DNA of 11,296 nucleotides, taken from positions 1 through 11,296 of the forward strand of contig CANKNP010000162.1 of the NCBI GenBank assembly GCA_947483545.1, written 5' to 3'. The DNA comes from Deltaproteobacteria bacterium (GTDB lineage: Bacteria; Myxococcota; UBA796; SXON01). Below, one piece after another: positions 7,158 to 11,296 of the stretch; positions within the stretch are counted from its first letter, which is position 1, and every line of letters begins with the position of its first letter. Both the position numbers and the translations under genes were made by a program. Below the pieces are notes generated by a model that worked only from the letters and a program-made list of their open reading frames with translations, was not told the origin of the DNA and ran no database searches.

Positions 7158-8780
7158 TTGGCGGCGGGTCGAGGCGGGGACAGCCCCGCGCTGTTTGATG
7201 CCCCCTCCGCGGAGGTCATCGCCGGCGCGCTGGTGACCCGCGCGAGGCGGCGGCTTGCGGGGGTCACCGACGTTGGGCTCGCGGAATCGCTGGCGGACAC
7301 GGTGTTCTTCGAACGGAAGCGCCTGGAGCAGACGCGGAAGCTCACGCCCGCCGAGGTCGCCTACGGCGAGAGGGTCGACGCGGCAGCCCATACGCTCCGG
7401 GGGCTCCAGCGCGGGGAGATGGAGACAGCGCTGCTGCTGCTCGTGGACAGCTACGCGCGGGAGATCCACAACCCGTTCTCCCCCCGCACGTACAAGTTCG
7501 CCACGAAGATCCTACCCAGCGCGCTGACACGCCTCCTGTCGGCTTCGCGCGGCCGGGACCTGGTGCTGGGTCCCGTCACCGGAACGGGCGGGGCGGACCC
7601 TAGCTCGCGCATCGCCATCGCGGGCCCCATCGATGACATCCGGGCGCTCACGCGGCGGGGGACGGTGATCCTGGCGCCCACGCATGTGTCGAACCTGGAC
7701 TCGCCGCTCATCGGCTACGCGCTCTACGCCGCCGGCCTTCCGCCGTTCGCCTATGGCGCGGGTCTCAACCTCTTCTCCAACCCCGCCATGGGCTTCTTCA
7801 TGCGTCGGCTGGGGGCGTACACCGTCGATCGGCGCAAACGGAACGCGCTCTACAAGGAGACGCTGAAGGACTACTCCATCGAGGTCCTCCGGCGGCGCTG
7901 TCATTCGCTGTTCTTCCCTGGGGGAACGCGGTCGCGAAGCGGGAGGCTGGAGTCCAGGCTCAAGAAGGGCCTGCTCGGCACGGGGCTCGCAGCGTGGCAG
8001 GAGAACCTCGCGGACCCTGCTCGGACTACGGACGGCGACGTGTTCATCGTCCCTTGCACGCTCTCGATTGGCGTGGTCCTGGAGGCCGAGAGCCTGATCG
8101 CGGACGCGCTCGCCGACGAGGGCAAGCAGCGGTACATCATCATGGACGACGAGTTCAGCGAAGCGCGCACGGTCGCCGCCTTCATTCGTCAACTGTTGCG
8201 GTTAGACGCCCGCGTTCATGTGACGTTCGGACAGCCGATGGACGTGTTGGGCAACCCCGTGGACACCGACCTCCGCTCGTTGGACCCCGAGGGGCGCCCC
8301 GTGGACCGGCGGGGCTATGTGACGGATCGGAGCGGCGCGCCGGTCGCCGATGGACAGCGAGATCAGCTCTACACCGAGCGACTCGCAGCCCGGCTGTGTG
8401 ATGCGTATCGTCGGGACTTCGTCGTACAGTCCACCCATCTCGCTGCATGGGCCGCGTGGGAGGCGCTGCGTGCGCAAAACCCTGGACTCGACGTGTACAG
8501 GCTCGTTCGGCTGGCTCCCGAGCAAAAGGTCGTGCCACGGACCGAGGTAGAGCTCCGGATCGCCAGCGCGGTCCAACAGTTGGGCGCGCAGCCGCGCACA
8601 GGCCCGGCGACCCCGGGCCGCATTCTGGACGAGGCGATCACGCTGTTCGCGAACTTCCACCGAGTGCGCGCGCTGGAGGTCACGGGCCCGACGCACGCCG
8701 ACGTGCGTCTCGCGGGGGAGCTCACGCTGTACTACCGAAACCGCCTTGACGTGTTCGGGCTCCGTGGGAAGCGCCCGTGA
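7158..8780 (+). CDS. PlsB-like glycerol-3-phosphate/acylglycerophosphate acyltransferase
   Basis: A 540-aa acyltransferase of the PlsB/PlsC superfamily, expected to transfer a fatty acyl group to glycerol-3-phosphate or a lysophospholipid at the inner membrane. A helical N-terminal region (1-150) precedes the catalytic part. Block I is APTHVSNLD, with the HX4D pair His176 and Asp181. Block II is FMRRLGAYTVDRRKRN (214-229). Block III is FFPGGTRSRSG (252-262), where the usual Glu of the EGTRSR/EGGRSR motif is Gly255. A hydrophobic IVPCTLSIG (297-305) corresponds to block IV. The long C-terminal part, ending in LTLYYRNRLDVFGL, is like PlsB and unlike short PlsC proteins. The start is TTG at 7158, 3 nt after the second ExbD gene; there is no in-frame ATG near it. 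The next gene overlaps its stop by 4 nt. The precise substrate is uncertain. Confidence 0.85.
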   Translation: MAAGRGGDSPALFDAPSAEVIAGALVTRARRRLAGVTDVGLAESLADTVFFERKRLEQTRKLTPAEVAYGERVDAAAHTLRGLQRGEMETALLLLVDSYAREIHNPFSPRTYKFATKILPSALTRLLSASRGRDLVLGPVTGTGGADPSSRIAIAGPIDDIRALTRRGTVILAPTHVSNLDSPLIGYALYAAGLPPFAYGAGLNLFSNPAMGFFMRRLGAYTVDRRKRNALYKETLKDYSIEVLRRRCHSLFFPGGTRSRSGRLESRLKKGLLGTGLAAWQENLADPARTTDGDVFIVPCTLSIGVVLEAESLIADALADEGKQRYIIMDDEFSEARTVAAFIRQLLRLDARVHVTFGQPMDVLGNPVDTDLRSLDPEGRPVDRRGYVTDRSGAPVADGQRDQLYTERLAARLCDAYRRDFVVQSTHLAAWAAWEALRAQNPGLDVYRLVRLAPEQKVVPRTEVELRIASAVQQLGAQPRTGPATPGRILDEAITLFANFHRVRALEVTGPTHADVRLAGELTLYYRNRLDVFGLRGKRP

Positions 8781-9616
8781 TCCGCGTTGCGCTCGTGGGA
8801 TCGGGGGAGCGCCTCACGGCGGTCCGGCACCTGCTGAAAGCCGGCGGGGCGGGGGTCGTGGAGGGAGACGACGCGGCGAAGCTGGCTGCCGACGTCGTGT
8901 TCATCGACGTGTCCGCGACGGACCTCCGGGCGACCATCCGTCGGCTTCGGCCCACGCCGGCGGACCGCGTGGTGTTCGCGTCCCGCGGCCTGGTGGGCGC
9001 GACAGGCCAGCGCTTCTCAGAGATCGTCGAGGAGGAGAGCGCCTGCGTCCGCGTGGGTGCGCTCGCCGGGCCGCTCTTGCTCGGGGAGATTGAGCGCGGA
9101 GCGCCCTGTGCGGTGCTCATCGCCTCCGCGTACGCGGACGTCGGGCGGGTGGTGCACGGGGCGCTGCGATCCCCGGTGTGCCAGGTCTACCAGACGGAGG
9201 ATCTGACCGGGACCGAGCTGGCGCAGGCCCTTGTCGAGGTCGTGTGCGCCGCGTTGGGTGCGGCGCGGGGTCTCGGAGCGGGGGTGGGGTTGCAAGCCCT
9301 GGCGGTCGCCAGAGGCGTGGCAGAAGGCGCGCAGTTGTTCGTCCGCGTCGGCGGGCAGGCACGGACCTTTTCAGGGCTGGCGGGGGTGGGGGAGCTGATC
9401 GCGGCGGCCAGCATCCCCGATCACCCGGCGCTCCGGCGGGGATTAGCGCTGGCCAGGGGCGAATCCGACCCCGGTCTGGTGGACCTGTGCGACGCGCTCC
9501 TGCGCCGCGCTGAGGACCTGCCGATCACCCAGGGTGTGCGTGCCGTCGCCAGCGGGCAACGGCGGGCCCAGGACGTGCTCCGCGAGATGCTGGAGCGCGA
9601 GCCCCTCGACCGCTGA
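8777..9616 (+). CDS. GpsA-like protein, probably inactive as a dehydrogenase
   Basis: A 279-aa protein that aligns along most of its length with NAD(P)-dependent glycerol-3-phosphate dehydrogenase (GpsA, about 330-340 aa). Matching blocks, compared from memory with E. coli GpsA, are VVFASRGLVGATG, LAGPLLLGEIERGAP, QVYQTEDLTGTELAQAL, ARGVAEGAQL, TFSGLAGVGELI and LPITQGVRAVASG. The catalytic set is largely lost: the ATKG Lys is Arg70, the catalytic Lys-Asn of ALKN is Val153-Glu154, the Asp of GLGDL is Glu206, the following Thr is Ala210, and the phosphate-binding SRNR is replaced by HPAL. The N-terminal nucleotide-binding unit is about 30-40 residues short and its glycine motif is weak (VGSGERL). 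It starts at GTG within the acyltransferase stop (GTGA) with GGAAG 5 nt upstream. A regulatory or binding partner of the acyltransferase is the likeliest role. Confidence 0.8.
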   Translation: MIRVALVGSGERLTAVRHLLKAGGAGVVEGDDAAKLAADVVFIDVSATDLRATIRRLRPTPADRVVFASRGLVGATGQRFSEIVEEESACVRVGALAGPLLLGEIERGAPCAVLIASAYADVGRVVHGALRSPVCQVYQTEDLTGTELAQALVEVVCAALGAARGLGAGVGLQALAVARGVAEGAQLFVRVGGQARTFSGLAGVGELIAAASIPDHPALRRGLALARGESDPGLVDLCDALLRRAEDLPITQGVRAVASGQRRAQDVLREMLEREPLDR

Positions 9617-9724
9617 TCTATTACCCGCAGAGTTACGCGTGACTTGCGCGAATCTTGACCCGGCGCCGACGCCGCGGCCGGGGGGGGGGAGGACGTGGGT
9701 TGCGGGCCGTGCCCGCGCTGCGCG
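9617..9724. other. Intergenic region between convergent genes, with a G10 tract
   Basis: These 108 nt separate the operon end from the converging minus-strand gene. Ten consecutive G occupy 9680-9689. A 6-bp hairpin, GCGGGC (9702-9707) with GCCCGC (9711-9716) around a CGT loop, has no T tract on either side. It could act as a weak two-way terminator, but this is unproven. Confidence 0.3.
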
Positions 9725-10282
9725 TCAGTTGTCCAGGGCTGAGGACAACGACGCCCGTAGTCCCTCTACGCGCGCGCGGCGGAACCACCCGCCGATGCCC
9801 CCCGGCTTTCCTCGCCCGTCCACGGCCCGCTCGACGTTGACCTCGACCAGCGGATCCAGCGCGAGGCGGCCCTCCGGCTGCTCATGGACCGGCCGCTGAG
9901 CGAGCCACCACCGCCCGTCCGGCCACTCCAGGAACGCCACGCCAAACCGTCCGTTGGGGACTCCACGGCTCCGCCGCTGCAGCACCCCGATCAGCGCCAT
10001 GACCTCGACGTTCGGCAGGCTCGCGAAGCCTGCCACGCCCCGGCCGTCGAGCTTTTCTCCCGCACGCAGCAATGGCACCACGTCGACCAGATGCACAACA
10101 TCGGAACCCAAAAGCAGCACCGCAGGAGGCGGCAGCCCGCGCCCGAGCGCCTCCGCCAGCAGGCGCCACGCCGCGAGCCCGATGGCATCATCGCGCTCGG
10201 ACCGTTCGATCCCGTTGAGCGTATCCTCCAGAGGGAGGGGAAAACGCGCGCCGCGCGGTCCAGATCGCACCCGTAGTTCCAT
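9725..10282 (-). CDS. Conserved-looking hypothetical protein
   Basis: A 185-aa protein I do not recognise. It has no signal peptide or clear membrane segment. A hydrophobic core, PPAVLLLGSDVVHLVDVVPLL (about 52-72), is followed by VEVMALIGVLQRRSRG (92-107), FGVAFLEWPDGRWWLAQRP (113-131) and DPLVEVNVERAVDGRGK (143-159), with a basic, helical C-terminus (GWFRRARVEGLRASLSS). The composition looks like a real globular protein with alternating strands and helices, and is far more natural than the opposing frames. ATG 10282 was chosen because upstream sequence in this frame turns Pro/Arg-rich and non-protein-like, then becomes antisense to the lipoprotein gene. No Shine-Dalgarno is visible before it. 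The gene converges on the operon and is divergent from the lipoprotein gene. Confidence 0.6.
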   Translation of the reverse strand: MELRVRSGPRGARFPLPLEDTLNGIERSERDDAIGLAAWRLLAEALGRGLPPPAVLLLGSDVVHLVDVVPLLRAGEKLDGRGVAGFASLPNVEVMALIGVLQRRSRGVPNGRFGVAFLEWPDGRWWLAQRPVHEQPEGRLALDPLVEVNVERAVDGRGKPGGIGGWFRRARVEGLRASLSSALDN

Positions 10283-10314
10283 GCGCGCGGGGTAATCTGA
10301 AACGCGGCGGAGTG

Positions 10315-10334
10315 GTGGGGCATCCACGCCCCAC
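10315..10334. repeat. 7-bp inverted repeat upstream of the 185-aa gene
   Basis: GTGGGGC (10315-10321) and GCCCCAC (10328-10334) flank a 6-nt loop, 33 nt upstream of the minus-strand ATG. There is no T tract. It could be an operator or part of the mRNA leader of the 185-aa gene. In DNA this GC-rich it may also be chance. Confidence 0.3.
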
Positions 10335-10451
10335 TGAGGCCGCGACGGGACAGCCGAGCGCCTCCCCCAAACGCGGAGCGAGGAGAAGGCGAGCGTGAAG
10401 AACGACGGTGGCCCCGGGATGTTCTCGGCGCAGGGGGCCCCAGGGGCCGTC

Positions 10452-10467
10452 CGGCATGACACTTGCT
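10452..10467 (+). promoter_or_regulatory. Sigma-54-type (-24/-12) promoter
   Basis: CGGCATGACACTTGCT matches the RpoN consensus TGGCACG-N4-TTGCW at 10 of 12 fixed positions. The GG (10453-10454) and GC (10465-10466) are separated by exactly 10 nt, as the family demands. Transcription would start near 10478 and run into the lipoprotein gene at 10680, leaving a leader of about 200 nt. A TTGACT...TATTTC pair (10467-10472 and 10491-10496, 18-nt spacer) overlaps it and is a weaker sigma-70 alternative. RpoN control would require an enhancer-binding activator; no clear binding site was identified. Confidence 0.55.
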
Positions 10468-10535
10468 TGACTCTCGATCCTCGATGGTGGTATTTCATGC
10501 CTATGTCCCGCACTCTCACCCCCCTCGCCGATTCT

Positions 10536-10651
10536 CCCGCCGCGCGAGGGCGCGCGCCGGGATTATCGGCCAGTGTTGGCCACGAACGCCCGCAGCGGCG
10601 GGCTTGTGTTCGCGTCGATTCGGCCGGGTCCGGCGCTCCCGCGCCGGTCCC
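10536..10651 (+). other. Structured leader with four consecutive hairpins
   Basis: The gene-free stretch 10283-10679 holds four inverted repeats in a row upstream of the lipoprotein. H1 (10536-10561) is CGCGCG-AGGG-CGCGCG, extended by CCCG/CGGG across one mismatch. H2 (10568-10581) is GGCCA-GTGT-TGGCC. H3 (10583-10612) is GCCCGC-AGCG-GCGGGC followed by TTGTGTT, with an outer CGAAC/GTTCG pairing. H4 (10626-10651) is an 11-position stem with one T-T mismatch around TCCC. H3 with its T-rich tail could act as an attenuator. No known riboswitch class was recognised, and chance pairing is more frequent in GC-rich DNA. Confidence 0.4.
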
Positions 10652-10666
10652 ACCCGAGCCGCGAAC

Positions 10667-10673
10667 AAGGGAG
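10667..10673 (+). promoter_or_regulatory. Ribosome binding site that fixes the TTG start
   Basis: AAGGGAG lies 6 nt before TTG 10680. This strong Shine-Dalgarno, together with the lipoprotein signal that follows directly, is the reason to choose TTG over upstream ATG codons such as 10395. Confidence 0.7.
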
Positions 10674-10679
10674 CCAGCG

Positions 10680-11129
10680 TTGAAGGCGCTCACTTCGTGG
10701 CACCTTCCATTCTGGCTCCTTCTCGCGATCACCGGCTGCGGGACCATCGGCCTTGACGAGCAGGCTCCTCTCGGCGGCATGGGAATGGCGCGCGTTGCGC
10801 CGGATGGCATGGTGGAGTTTGAGGATCGGCCCGTGGGGTTCGGCGCTTCGGAGGAGATCCTCGTCGCCTCTGTAGGGGACATGCCCATCACGGTCGAGGA
10901 GGCCTGGGTGGAGGTGACCGATCCCAACGTGTTCTTTGTGGGCGCGCTTCCGTTCCCGAAGCGGCTTGAGCCCGGGGAGGACATTGGGTTTGAGGTGAAC
11001 TTCGAGCCGCAGGACAACGGGATCTTCTACGGGACGCTCGTGGTCACCTTCGACGATGGGACCACGCTGGAGCGAAACGTTCGCGGGGCAGGCTGCGAAG
11101 ATGACAACGGCGACCGCGAGTGCGGGTGA
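10680..11129 (+). CDS. Small lipoprotein with Ig-like (choice-of-anchor-D type) domain
   Basis: A 149-aa predicted lipoprotein. The signal KALTSWHLPFWLLLAITGC ends in the lipobox ITGC with Cys20 as the lipidation site; Gly21 and Thr22 follow, with no Asp at +2, so outer-membrane sorting is plausible under the E. coli rule. Residues 40-137 form one beta-sandwich repeat of the ASPM-SPD-2-Hydin/choice-of-anchor-D type: MVEFEDRPVGFGASEEILVA, TVEEAWVEV, KRLEPGEDIGFEVNFEP, YGTLVVTFDDGTTLERNVRG. These domains usually occur as tandem repeats in larger secreted proteins, so a single copy is small. The end, AGCEDDNGDRECG, has two Cys (138, 148) around an Asp-rich stretch that might form a disulfide or bind a cation. 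The start is TTG, supported by AAGGGAG. Its promoter is probably of the sigma-54 type about 200 nt upstream. Confidence 0.75.
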   Translation: MKALTSWHLPFWLLLAITGCGTIGLDEQAPLGGMGMARVAPDGMVEFEDRPVGFGASEEILVASVGDMPITVEEAWVEVTDPNVFFVGALPFPKRLEPGEDIGFEVNFEPQDNGIFYGTLVVTFDDGTTLERNVRGAGCEDDNGDRECG

Positions 11130-11175
11130 GCCGGCAGGGACACGAGCCTAGGAGCCCGGAGGGCATAGAACCCTT

Positions 11176-11199
11176 CCCCCGGCGCGTTCACCCCGGGGG
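11176..11199 (+). terminator. Possible terminator hairpin after the lipoprotein gene
   Basis: CCCCCGG (11176-11182) and CCGGGGG (11193-11199) form a 7-bp all-GC stem with a 10-nt loop, 46 nt past the lipoprotein stop. No T run follows, so it is not a classical intrinsic terminator. It may protect the mRNA 3' end or work with Rho. Confidence 0.35.
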
Positions 11200-11265
11200 A
11201 CTGGACCCGGTTCCTGCTGCGCCTTCACCCATTGACCCCACGTCGACACCTCCCCGGAACGGCAC

Positions 11266-11292
11266 CACGGAGCGCACGGAGGACACGGAGCG
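11266..11292. repeat. Three tandem 9-nt units CACGGAGNN
   Basis: CACGGAG occurs at 11266, 11275 and 11284, exactly 9 nt apart, with two variable bases between copies (CG, GA, CG). The array stops 4 nt before the window edge, so its full length is unknown. It lies in a gene-free stretch 137 nt after the lipoprotein stop. Similar CACGGAG/CACGAAG-type 9-nt iterations occur between genes in several environmental bacterial phyla; their function is not established. Confidence 0.55.
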
Positions 11293-11296
11293 GGGA

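Noticed and set aside
10283..11017. Upstream extension of the 185-aa minus-strand frame to 430 aa
   Set aside because: The extension is antisense to the lipoprotein gene and reads as Pro/Arg/Ser-rich non-protein-like sequence.
1..11296. CRISPR array, tRNA, rRNA, insertion sequence or integrase
   Set aside because: No regularly spaced long repeats, cloverleaf-like sequence, rRNA motif or transposase-like frame was seen on either strand; the only tandem repeat is the 9-nt array at the right end.

Overview
The window is GC-rich DNA (mostly G/C third positions, GTG and TTG starts, a good sigma-54-type promoter). It encodes several lipoprotein-type proteins with lamin-tail or immunoglobulin-like domains and an ExbB-ExbD-ExbD set. 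Together these suggest a Gram-negative bacterium of the Myxococcota or a related former deltaproteobacterial lineage. This is an inference from gene style, because no rRNA or taxonomic marker is present. No tRNA, rRNA, CRISPR array, transposase or integrase was seen.

Left block (1-3623, minus strand): three genes read leftward. They are a lamin-tail-domain lipoprotein, a soluble lytic murein transglycosylase of the Slt70 type, and a REG-2/HDHD3-like HAD-family protein that overlaps the transglycosylase by 4 nt (ATGA). A 15-bp hairpin with a T-rich tail follows the HAD gene and probably terminates the unit. A short divergent region (3624-3735) separates it from a plus-strand gene for a B12-binding-domain radical SAM protein (3736-5208).

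Central block (5484-9616, plus strand): five genes are packed with gaps or overlaps of 3-4 nt. They are an ExbB/TolQ/MotA-family channel subunit, two different ExbD/TolR-family subunits that each keep the membrane aspartate, a PlsB-like glycerol-3-phosphate acyltransferase, and a shortened GpsA-like protein. The last is clearly related to glycerol-3-phosphate dehydrogenase but has lost nearly all catalytic and substrate-binding residues. Putting a proton-driven motor module in one transcription unit with an acyltransferase and a GpsA-like pseudoenzyme is the most unusual thing here. It may mark an envelope system that couples proton motive force to phospholipid synthesis or placement.

Right block (9617-11296): an unrecognised 185-aa protein on the minus strand faces the operon. 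A 397-nt gene-free region follows, holding a strong sigma-54-like -24/-12 element and four consecutive hairpins. It leads into a small lipoprotein with an Ig-like (choice-of-anchor-D type) domain that starts at TTG. The window ends in a GC-rich hairpin and three 9-nt repeats of CACGGAG that run up to the right edge.
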